A DNA stretch of 21,991 nucleotides from Clostridiaceae bacterium (GTDB taxonomy: Bacteria > Bacillota > Clostridia > Oscillospirales > Acutalibacteraceae), in NCBI GenBank assembly GCA_904501895.1, contig CAJGCX010000015.1, positions 1 through 21,991 of the forward strand, in the 5' to 3' direction. Position numbers and translations under genes: made by a program. Each line of letters opens with the position of its first letter. Within the stretch, counting starts at the first letter, position 1. Of the stretch, positions 15,574-21,991 are shown piece by piece. Below the pieces are notes generated by a model. It was not told where the DNA came from. It searched no databases and was given only the letters and a program-made list of their open reading frames with translations.

Positions 15574-16164
15574 ATGCGCCCTATTAACGATACTCAGCAA
15601 AAAATTTATGAGTTCCTTTGTGAGCGTTCACAGTGTGGTGTTCCACCATCAGTTCGTGAAATCGGCTCTGCTGTTGGACTTCGTTCAACATCTTCTGTTC
15701 AGGCTAATCTTGATGCCCTTGAGGAAGCAGGGTATATTGAGCGTGACCCTATGCTCAAGCGTTCAATCCGAGTGCTGGGTCAGGCTGAAAATGTAACAAG
15801 CGTTCCTTTGCTCGGTACTGTTACTGCAGGTATGCCAATTCTTGCAGTTGAGCAGATTGAGGGATACATTGCATATAATGGCAGGGTTTCTCGTGATAAG
15901 TCACTTTTCGCACTTAAGGTACGAGGAGAAAGTATGCTCTGGGCAGGCATTCTTGACGGTGATATTGTAATCTGTGAAAAAACACCTTATGCAACAAATG
16001 GCGAAATCGTTGTTGCCATGATTGAGGATGAGGCAACTGTCAAGAGATTTTACAAGGAGAATGGACATTTCAGACTTCAGCCTGAAAATGATGCCTTCGA
16101 ACCGATTATCACAAACGAGGTTATTATCCTTGGTAAAGTAGTTGCACTTTACAGATATTATTAA
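15574..16164 (+). CDS. lexA: LexA repressor of the SOS response
   Basis: A 196-aa repressor of DNA-damage genes that cleaves itself when RecA filaments form. The N-terminal winged HTH spans about 1-65 (PPSVREIGSAVGLRSTSSVQ). The cleavage site is A85-G86 (TVTAGMP). The C-terminal serine protease domain has the catalytic dyad S120 (RGESM) and K157 (ATVKRFYKE). All key residues are intact, and the length is slightly under the usual 200-206. GGAGTAG lies before the ATG. The LexA box upstream shows autoregulation, and a strong terminator follows, so it is probably a single-gene unit. Confidence 0.97.
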   Translation: MRPINDTQQKIYEFLCERSQCGVPPSVREIGSAVGLRSTSSVQANLDALEEAGYIERDPMLKRSIRVLGQAENVTSVPLLGTVTAGMPILAVEQIEGYIAYNGRVSRDKSLFALKVRGESMLWAGILDGDIVICEKTPYATNGEIVVAMIEDEATVKRFYKENGHFRLQPENDAFEPIITNEVIILGKVVALYRYY

Positions 16165-16176
16165 TATGCATCATAG

Positions 16177-16206
16177 GGCGGGAGCATACTCCCGCCGATA
16201 TTTTTT
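16177..16206 (+). terminator. Terminator after lexA
   Basis: GGCGGGAG at 16177-16184 pairs perfectly with CTCCCGCC at 16189-16196 across a CATA loop, followed by GATATTTTTT. Confidence 0.92.
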
Positions 16207-16210
16207 ACCA

Positions 16211-16239
16211 TTGACAAACCATTAAAAAAATAGTTTAAT
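16211..16239 (+). promoter_or_regulatory. trpS promoter
   Basis: TTGACA at 16211-16216 and TTTAAT at 16234-16239, 17-base spacer. The resulting leader is only about 30 bases, too short for a tryptophan T-box. Confidence 0.82.
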
Positions 16240-16275
16240 ATATAGGATACAAAATTTTAAGCAAAGGTGATACAA

Positions 16276-17283
16276 ATGGAAAACACCGTAGAAAAGAAAA
16301 AAATAGTGCTCTCTGCTATTCAGCCAACAGGTACACCAACTCTTGGTAACTATCTTGGAGCACTTAAAAACTGGAAAAATATGAAAGATGACTATAATTG
16401 CCTTTATGCAGTTGCTGACTTGCATTCACTTACAGTTCGTCCTGAGCCTGCAACACTCCGTAAAAACACAATGGAGCTTTACGCTATTCTTTTAGCACTT
16501 GGTCTTGACCCTGAGGAAAGCATTGTTTTCATTCAGAGCCACGTTCCACAGCACGCTCAGCTTGCATGGCTTCTTAATTGCTGTACTCAGTTTGGTGAGG
16601 CTGCACGAATGACACAGTTCAAGGACAAGAGTGAAAAGCACCCTGAAAATGTTAACGTTGGTCTTTTCACATATCCTATTCTTATGGCTGCCGATATTCT
16701 TCTTTATCAGGCTGACTATGTGCCAATCGGTGCTGACCAGAAGCAGCATCTTGAAATTGCTCGTGATATTGCTGACAGATTCAATACAGTTTACGGTAAC
16801 ACATTCACAATGCCTGAGCCATTTATCGGCAAGATTGGTGCTCGTGTTATGTCACTTCAGGACCCATTTGCAAAGATGAGTAAATCTGACCCAAATCCAA
16901 AGAGTTATATTTCAATGCTTGATGAGGATAACGTGATTGTTAAGAAAATCAAGAGCGCAGTTACTGACTCTGAAGCAAAGGTTCGTTACGCTGACGGTAA
17001 GGACGGAATCAACAACCTTATGGGAATTTATTCCTGCTGTACAGGTCTTTCTTATGAACAGATTGAAAAAGATTTTGACGGTAAGGGCTATGGTGATTTC
17101 AAGGCTGCAGTTGCTGAAGCAGTTGTTGAAGAGCTTCGTCCATTTAAGACAGAGTTCAACCGTCTTGTTAACGATAAAGCATACCTTAACGAGTGTGCAA
17201 AGAATGGTGCAGAAAAGGCAAGTCGCTTTGCACAGAGAACACTTTCAAAGGCTATGAAAAAATCAGGACTTTATCAGTTATAA
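16276..17283 (+). CDS. trpS: Tryptophanyl-tRNA synthetase
   Basis: A 335-aa class I aminoacyl-tRNA synthetase that charges tRNA-Trp. The HIGH-type motif is within PTGTPTLGNYLGA (residues 17-29), and the KMSKS motif is at 200-204, followed by DPNPK. The tryptophan-binding region MAADILLYQADYVPIGADQ is complete. The ATG at 16276 is chosen because AAAGGTG lies 7 bases before it; an in-frame GTG at 16267 falls inside that ribosome-binding site. Length is normal for the family. It has its own promoter and a terminator right after the stop, so it is transcribed alone. No T-box or attenuator is visible. Confidence 0.97.
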   Translation: MENTVEKKKIVLSAIQPTGTPTLGNYLGALKNWKNMKDDYNCLYAVADLHSLTVRPEPATLRKNTMELYAILLALGLDPEESIVFIQSHVPQHAQLAWLLNCCTQFGEAARMTQFKDKSEKHPENVNVGLFTYPILMAADILLYQADYVPIGADQKQHLEIARDIADRFNTVYGNTFTMPEPFIGKIGARVMSLQDPFAKMSKSDPNPKSYISMLDEDNVIVKKIKSAVTDSEAKVRYADGKDGINNLMGIYSCCTGLSYEQIEKDFDGKGYGDFKAAVAEAVVEELRPFKTEFNRLVNDKAYLNECAKNGAEKASRFAQRTLSKAMKKSGLYQL

Positions 17284-17302
17284 TTAAATATTTTCACAGA
17301 AA

Positions 17303-17335
17303 AAGGAGTGGTGTTAAACCACTCCTTAATTTTTT
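17303..17335. terminator. Bidirectional terminator between trpS and the PHP gene
   Basis: AAGGAGTGGT at 17303-17312 pairs with ACCACTCCTT at 17318-17327 (10 bp, loop GTTAA). The plus side runs into AATTTTTT and the minus side into TTTTTCTG, so it can end both convergent transcripts. Confidence 0.9.
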
Positions 17336-17345
17336 ACAATTTCAA

Positions 17346-18743
17346 TTATTCTGTTACCTGTTTTGTAAGTAATTCATAAACGAATTTTCCACCCGGGATT
17401 GATGTGCCGATTTCGATAAGGGCGTATTTTACGTAAGTGAGAATATTTCCGAAATCAAAGAAGATTGCCTTTTCCTCTTCAGGAGCACCCTCGTAATCAA
17501 GTGTAAATGCCTGAGTATAAAGGACGCCACCTTCACCGAAGGCTTCTGCACGGACATAAGAGCCGATTTCATCGGAATAATCGTCAAGGTCGATTGTGTC
17601 CCCTACTGCGATTACCTCACCATCAGCAATCCAATGGACTGTGAGAGCATTTTCAACATCAAGAGAAATTGTGTCGGCCTTTTCGTCCACCTTAACATTT
17701 GTTACCTTTGGTGCAGGAATTGAATCGTCACGACATTCCTGTTCAAATTCTGTACCCCAATCAATGCCTGTTTCAAGTGAGAATTGTGCCAATTCCTCTG
17801 CATTTTTAATATATCTGCTCACGGAGAAAAATGCACCGTTTTCAAGGCAAGTACGGATATTTTCAGCATTATTCTGTGGCATACAAAGGTCTATCCAAGC
17901 ACAACCTACTTTGTCAAGCTGATGAGCGTCCGTTGTGGCAATTGCAAAAACATTTCTGCCTGTTGGCACAACCTTCTGAAGAAGAATATCCCAGAGCTTT
18001 CTGTCGTATTTTGTTCTTCCGTCCTTTTTGGAATTAATATCAAGACCGATGCAAGAATCGTAATTTGTAAGAATATTTGTAAATTTGTTTATTACATATT
18101 CATACCAGATGTCATCTTCGTTGTATGCATCTGCTTCACATTCTTCCTCTTTGGCACCTGTGTATTCACCGGGATGATTGATTACAGTAAGTCCACCTGC
18201 TAATTCAACATTTTTAGCAACCTCTTCGTAATTGCTTGTGCCACCCAGCATACCGTCACCGTAATCAGCAAACCAGCTGTTTACGTGAGCATTATTGAAG
18301 GATGTTGGATTTTGCTCATTACCAAGAGGCACTTCAATCATACCTCTGCCATCACGACCAACGCCATTTATAATTTCGTTATATCTTTCTTCTGTAAGAG
18401 GAGTTACAACCTGCTTTTTGCTTTGCTTTACAAGTGAAACCACTTTAAAGAAGTTTCTTGTATTAACATTGGTCCAGCCACGATTTACAATACCATGGTC
18501 AGTTAAGGCTAAAGCATCATATCCTTGAGCATAATGTTCCTCAATCATAACGTCCATATCAATATCACCGTCAGATGCAGTTGTATGGCAATGAAGGTCA
18601 GCCTTATATTGATCCCAATTTTTGAAATCAACTGTCTCATAAGGATTACCTATTGTGTAATCAACACCATCCGTTGCAAAAGCAATAACGCAACAGCTGA
18701 AAAGCATTACAGTTGAAAGAAGAATTGAAATAAATTTTTTCAT
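17346..18743 (-). CDS. Secreted PHP-domain metal-dependent phosphoesterase
   Basis: A 465-aa protein with a signal peptide (residues 1-23, ending IAFA), so it acts outside the membrane. The PHP domain covers about 45-310, with metal-binding motifs in order: DLHCHTTASDGD (H51, H53, D58), TDHG (D82, H83), NHPGE (H190) and TDAH (D272, H274). PHP enzymes hydrolyse phosphoesters of nucleotides, histidinol phosphate or similar. The substrate here is unknown; an exported member may scavenge phosphate or process nucleotides. Residues about 335-415 look like a beta-rich accessory domain. The C-terminus is moderately hydrophobic but I do not call a membrane helix. AAAGAGG precedes the ATG. It lies downstream of the palindrome at 18764 and may be separate from the operon to its right. 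Confidence 0.9.
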   Translation of the reverse strand: MKKFISILLSTVMLFSCCVIAFATDGVDYTIGNPYETVDFKNWDQYKADLHCHTTASDGDIDMDVMIEEHYAQGYDALALTDHGIVNRGWTNVNTRNFFKVVSLVKQSKKQVVTPLTEERYNEIINGVGRDGRGMIEVPLGNEQNPTSFNNAHVNSWFADYGDGMLGGTSNYEEVAKNVELAGGLTVINHPGEYTGAKEEECEADAYNEDDIWYEYVINKFTNILTNYDSCIGLDINSKKDGRTKYDRKLWDILLQKVVPTGRNVFAIATTDAHQLDKVGCAWIDLCMPQNNAENIRTCLENGAFFSVSRYIKNAEELAQFSLETGIDWGTEFEQECRDDSIPAPKVTNVKVDEKADTISLDVENALTVHWIADGEVIAVGDTIDLDDYSDEIGSYVRAEAFGEGGVLYTQAFTLDYEGAPEEEKAIFFDFGNILTYVKYALIEIGTSIPGGKFVYELLTKQVTE

Positions 18744-18763
18744 AATAAAGCCTCTTTACTATA

Positions 18764-18806
18764 AACAAATACGGGCGATTCGTGAATCGCCCCTACATTA
18801 TTTGTT
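18764..18806. repeat. Palindromic intergenic element (REP-like), possible terminator
   Basis: GGGCGATTC at 18773-18781 and GAATCGCCC at 18784-18792 form a near-perfect palindrome. Outside a bulge (CTACAT on one side), AACAAATA at 18764-18771 pairs with TATTTGTT at 18799-18806. The whole forms a hairpin of about 16 bp in the gap between the dehydrogenase and PHP genes. Short GGGCGA...CGCCC(C)TACA elements are, as I recall, dispersed in Ruminococcaceae-type genomes; only one copy is seen here. It may also end the upstream operon. Confidence 0.65.
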
Positions 18807-18814
18807 GTTTGATT

Positions 18815-19645
18815 TTAGTTTTTGAATACGTCGTCGAATAACGGAAGCTTTGAAGCCTTCATTACTGCACTGAAGAGTCTGCCACCTGTTACAGGAGTAA
18901 CTCTGCCGAAAATCTTCATAAACTGTGCATCGAAGCCGAATACCATAAGCTCCTTCTTATTTTCGATACCGTTTACAATCATATTAACCATTCTGTCACA
19001 GTCTGTGCTGATAGCGTTAATCATCTTTTCACCCTTGCCTGTGTTTTCCTGATTACGGAAAATATCTGTCTTTGTAAAGCCAGGGCAGATAACTGTAACG
19101 TAGCATTTGCCTCTTAATTCTTCTCTTAATGACTCTGTAAATGACTTAAGGGCGCCTTTACTTGCTGAATATGTAGATGTACCTGCAAGCGACATAAGAG
19201 CTGCTGAAGAAGCAACGTTGATAACTGCAGGTGTGCTTGATTCAAGAAGCATTGGCAACAAAGCGTTGATTGAATAAACTGCTGAATAGAAGTTGATATT
19301 CATAACGCTTTCAATTTCCTCGATTGAGTAATTCTGTGTCTTATTAAACTTTGGAAGGATACCTGCATTGTTAATAAGCACATCAGGATGGATGTCGTTT
19401 TCCTTAAGATATTCTGCAAATTCAAACCAATTTTCCTTTGAAGAAACGTCAAAAAGCTTGTATGAGAAATTCTTTGCATACTCACCTAATTCTTCAACGA
19501 ATTTTTCTGTCTTTTCCTTACTTCTTGCAATACCGATAACCTTACAGTTATGCTTTTTGATAAGCTTTTCTGTAACACCCTTACCAATACCTGCTGAAGC
19601 ACCTGTGATAATTACTGTTTTGTTGTCAATCCAACACTGTCCCAT
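18815..19645 (-). CDS. Short-chain dehydrogenase/reductase (SDR)
   Basis: A 276-aa NAD(P)-dependent oxidoreductase. The Rossmann dinucleotide motif TGASAGIG spans 14-21, NNAG spans 92-95, and the catalytic residues are S146, Y159 and K163 (YSASK). The C-terminal 60 residues contain MVFGFDAQFMKIFGRVTP, like acyl- or steroid-type SDRs acting on lipids, but the substrate cannot be told. The start is set at 19645 because AAGGAG lies 9 bases before that ATG; the longer in-frame reading to 19732 would run into the preceding peptidase gene. It follows that gene by 13 bp and so is the third gene of the alcohol dehydrogenase operon. Confidence 0.94.
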   Translation of the reverse strand: MGQCWIDNKTVIITGASAGIGKGVTEKLIKKHNCKVIGIARSKEKTEKFVEELGEYAKNFSYKLFDVSSKENWFEFAEYLKENDIHPDVLINNAGILPKFNKTQNYSIEEIESVMNINFYSAVYSINALLPMLLESSTPAVINVASSAALMSLAGTSTYSASKGALKSFTESLREELRGKCYVTVICPGFTKTDIFRNQENTGKGEKMINAISTDCDRMVNMIVNGIENKKELMVFGFDAQFMKIFGRVTPVTGGRLFSAVMKASKLPLFDDVFKN

Positions 19646-19658
19646 ATTATTTTTCTCC

Positions 19659-21083
19659 TTATTTATAGTTTTTAATATAATGCTTATAAAACGCAACACA
19701 GTTTGCAACTGAGTCGACGTCAATATTTTCATTTTCAGAATGAACAGAGCCTAACTGTTGCGCAGAAAGCTTAATTGGTGCAAAACGAAGCACACAAGGG
19801 CACACATCAGTAAGTGTTCTTGCATCTGTACCTGCAGGAAGAATAAATGGTGATGCAGGATACTGTGGAAAAATCTCACCGATGCAATTCATTGTGTATG
19901 CAAACTGAGGCTTACTCATATCTGCAGGACCATGATACTCGCTATCCTCTGTCATTTCAACTATTATATCATACTTTTCTGCAATTTGTTTAAATTTTTT
20001 CAAATCTTTTTCAAAATCTTTTTCACTGACAGGACGAACAAAGGCTTTTGCAGTACATTTTTTAGATGCTGAGCTACCTTCAATATTATTAAATGAACAA
20101 GTTGTACCGATAAGTCCACCTGCCTGTGCATTGATTTTTGGCATTACTTTCTTGATAATTCCACCGAAAAGCCAGAGATTTGCAAAAAGCATATTCATAG
20201 GGAAGCCACAATAAGGTCCTAAATGCTTGAACATTGCTTCAACCTGAGGGTTTATTCTACGGATAAAAATATCATTTGTTGTAATTTCGTTTACAAATGC
20301 TGACATTCTTTCAATTGGTGTAAACTTATCAGCCGATGTAAGACTTGCAGGATTACTATTTGCATTTGCAGTACAGATAAGGCTGATTCTCCCCTTTTCG
20401 TGAACAGCAACCATACCACACTTATCAGCCTTCATTCCACCAAGTGGAGGTTCGATTAACGCTCCACCCTCGTCAAGGATAACCTCAAAGGTAATATTAT
20501 TTTCCTGAAAATACTTTAATGCTGTTGGGATTCCGTCACCACCGATTTCCTCGTTATGTGATGAGCCTATCCAAACATTGCAAGGTGGTACAAATCCCTC
20601 ATTAAGTAATTCTTCAAGTGCAGAAAATTCAGCAAAAAGAGGTGTTTTTGTATCGACTGTACCTCTACCCCAGATTTTACCATCTGCAATTTCCCCTGAA
20701 AATCCGTCGTGCTCCCACTCACCTGTTACATCAACAACGTCGTGGTGTGACATAAGCATAATATTTCTGTTTTCGTCCTTGCCCTTGATTTTGTATATCC
20801 AGCAATCATCGGAAAAGGTCATTTTTTCTGCGACGCTATGTATTGTTGGGAACAAATCTGACATCACATCACGAAGCTTTGCAAATTCAGTATCGTCAAA
20901 GCTATCCTTATTTGAAATAGTTTTGCACTGAATCATTTTTGCAAGTCGATTTACATAATATTCAATTTCTTTTTCGTTATAAAAAGGCTTGAACTCCTGC
21001 AATTTCCTTGTATTTTTTGACGCTTTTATAGTATTTATTGTCAAAATCGCAATTAGAATAAAAAGTAAAACTAAAATAATCAT
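19659..21083 (-). CDS. Membrane-anchored M20 family metallopeptidase
   Basis: A 474-aa protein with an N-terminal membrane helix (about 1-19) and a large M20 domain. Di-zinc site motifs are complete: HHD (113-115, H113 ligand and D115), GRGTVD with bridging D144, NEE with catalytic E178 and ligand E179, and a late GSVHSENE holding the last His. An inserted lid or dimerisation domain lies roughly at 230-360. M20 enzymes of this layout (PM20D1-like or carboxypeptidase S) cleave or form N-acyl amino acids or small peptides. The membrane anchor suggests action at the membrane. Start at 21083 with AGGTGAG inside the end of the upstream alcohol dehydrogenase, 7 bp away, so coupling is likely. Confidence 0.92.
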   Translation of the reverse strand: MIILVLLFILIAILTINTIKASKNTRKLQEFKPFYNEKEIEYYVNRLAKMIQCKTISNKDSFDDTEFAKLRDVMSDLFPTIHSVAEKMTFSDDCWIYKIKGKDENRNIMLMSHHDVVDVTGEWEHDGFSGEIADGKIWGRGTVDTKTPLFAEFSALEELLNEGFVPPCNVWIGSSHNEEIGGDGIPTALKYFQENNITFEVILDEGGALIEPPLGGMKADKCGMVAVHEKGRISLICTANANSNPASLTSADKFTPIERMSAFVNEITTNDIFIRRINPQVEAMFKHLGPYCGFPMNMLFANLWLFGGIIKKVMPKINAQAGGLIGTTCSFNNIEGSSASKKCTAKAFVRPVSEKDFEKDLKKFKQIAEKYDIIVEMTEDSEYHGPADMSKPQFAYTMNCIGEIFPQYPASPFILPAGTDARTLTDVCPCVLRFAPIKLSAQQLGSVHSENENIDVDSVANCVAFYKHYIKNYK

Positions 21084-21090
21084 AACAGAC

Positions 21091-21991
21091 TCACCTGATT
21101 GAAATGTACATATTTTTTATGTCATCATAGGACAACGGAATCATATTTCTTTCCATAAGTGGTGTCATACTCATTTTTGTAAGAGTTTCGATTTCCTCGT
21201 CAGTTTTAACACCGATTTCAGTAAGAGTACAAGCCATTCCCATTTTCTTTTTAAGGTCAGTAATAGCGTCTGCCATTTCGTAGGCATCCTTGAAGCCACA
21301 ATTCTGTGCAAACTTACTGAGTCTGCCATTTTCAGCCTCTGCATTATATCTTGTGAAGAAATCAAGTGTCATAGCACAAGCCTCACCATGTGGCACACCG
21401 TAAAGGTTTGTAAGAGGAAATGAACAAGCGTGACTTCCCGCTGTTCTTGGGTTTGAAAATGCAACACCGGCAACGATTGAAGCCTCTGCCATTTTCTCCC
21501 TTGCTTCTAAATTTTCAGGCTCACAGAACGCCTTATAAAGCCATTCAAAAACAAGCTTTGTTGCGTGAACTGAACAGCTTTCGCAAATTGGCTGATGAAG
21601 AACACTCCACACGCTTTCAAGAGCGTGGCTGAGAACATCAAGACCTGTTGAAGCAGTTACCTTTGGTGGAACGCTGAGTGTAAGTCTTGGGTCAACGATT
21701 GCTGCTTTTGGATACATAAGTGGGTCATTCATTGTTGATTTAACATTTTTTGATAAATCTGTAAGAACGGAAATATTTGTAATTTCACTACCTGTACCAC
21801 TTGTTGTGGCAACTGCAAGCATTGGAATAACCTCATCCTTATTAATTGGCTTTCCACCTGTGTGATAGCTTTCGATAATGTCGTCACCCTTTGCAATAGC
21901 ACAAGCAGCCTTACAGCAGTCCATTGGTGAACCACCACCGAGTGCAACTGCAAAATCAGCGTTATTATCACGAAGGATTTTTACACATTCA
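21091..21991 (-). CDS. Iron-containing alcohol dehydrogenase, N-terminus beyond the window
   Basis: Partial gene: the reading frame stays open to the right edge, and about 22 codons before the first internal ATG (21924) clearly belong to it, giving the NAD-binding GGGSPMD motif. About 300 of the usual 380-390 residues are present. Group III alcohol dehydrogenases reduce aldehydes or oxidise alcohols with NAD(P) and usually iron. Metal ligands seen are D and H in GLDVLSHALE and H in GVPHGEA. The position of the fourth His (LPHV in FucO-type enzymes) reads LDFF here, so metal binding may differ, as in some other subfamilies. It is the first visible gene of an operon with the M20 peptidase and the SDR. 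Confidence 0.94.
   Translation of the reverse strand, partial: ECVKILRDNNADFAVALGGGSPMDCCKAACAIAKGDDIIESYHTGGKPINKDEVIPMLAVATTSGTGSEITNISVLTDLSKNVKSTMNDPLMYPKAAIVDPRLTLSVPPKVTASTGLDVLSHALESVWSVLHQPICESCSVHATKLVFEWLYKAFCEPENLEAREKMAEASIVAGVAFSNPRTAGSHACSFPLTNLYGVPHGEACAMTLDFFTRYNAEAENGRLSKFAQNCGFKDAYEMADAITDLKKKMGMACTLTEIGVKTDEEIETLTKMSMTPLMERNMIPLSYDDIKNMYISIR

Noticed and set aside
15353..15802. Other open frames on opposite strands of hsdM, lexA, trpS and the PHP gene
   Set aside because: They overlap well-supported genes and lack ribosome-binding sites or recognisable domains.
16177..16275. Tryptophan T-box before trpS
   Set aside because: The leader is only about 30 bases and the hairpin at 16177 lies upstream of the promoter, so it belongs to lexA.
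17395..18743. Lipoprotein signal in the PHP protein (LFSCC)
   Set aside because: Phe at the -2 position does not fit a lipobox, and a normal AFA cleavage site follows.
19646..19732. Longer N-terminus for the SDR
   Set aside because: It would run through the end of the M20 gene; the ATG at 19645 has AAGGAG and starts right before the Rossmann motif.

Overview
The window looks like a chromosomal segment of a low-GC, endospore-type Gram-positive, most likely a gut Clostridia member near Ruminococcus/Oscillospiraceae. The clues are Firmicutes-style AAGGAGG ribosome-binding sites, a B. subtilis-type LexA box, a SpoIIQ-like M23 protein, a dockerin-bearing secreted protein and a GGGCGATT-type intergenic palindrome. 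All assignments come from reading motifs by eye; no database search was possible.

Left region (about 1-12,660, all + strand): a defence island. In order it holds a small HTH regulator, a GmrSD-like DUF262/DUF1524 protein, a complete type I restriction-modification set (hsdR, hsdM, hsdS), a 603-codon protein with a HEPN-type RNYIVH motif, and a DUF3800 protein. After a 63-bp gap with its own candidate promoter comes a two-gene module: an unrecognised 262-aa protein and a Clp-like AAA+ ATPase. hsdR, hsdM, hsdS and the HEPN gene overlap by 1, 8 and 4 bases, so they are probably translationally coupled. The last two genes overlap by 8 bases. The layout suggests layered protection: modified-DNA cleavage (GmrSD-like), unmodified-DNA cleavage (type I), and possibly an RNase fallback (HEPN) that responds when restriction is inhibited, plus the uncharacterised ATPase module.

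Middle (about 12,661-15,573): a strong sigma-A promoter, a foldable RNA and an intrinsic terminator form an apparent non-coding transcription unit of about 250 nt with some cobalamin-riboswitch-like sequence. Then come a secreted N-terminal-dockerin protein and, on the minus strand, a SpoIIQ-like M23 gene followed by a phosphopantetheinyl transferase. Upstream of the M23 gene lies a minus-strand unit that reads like a C-rich trans-acting small RNA.

Right (about 15,574-21,991): lexA with an autoregulatory box over its promoter, and trpS with its own promoter and terminator, both +. On the minus strand are an iron-containing alcohol dehydrogenase (cut by the window edge), an M20 peptidase and a short-chain dehydrogenase in a tight operon, then a secreted PHP-domain phosphoesterase behind a palindromic element. 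No tRNA, rRNA, transposase, integrase or CRISPR array was found.
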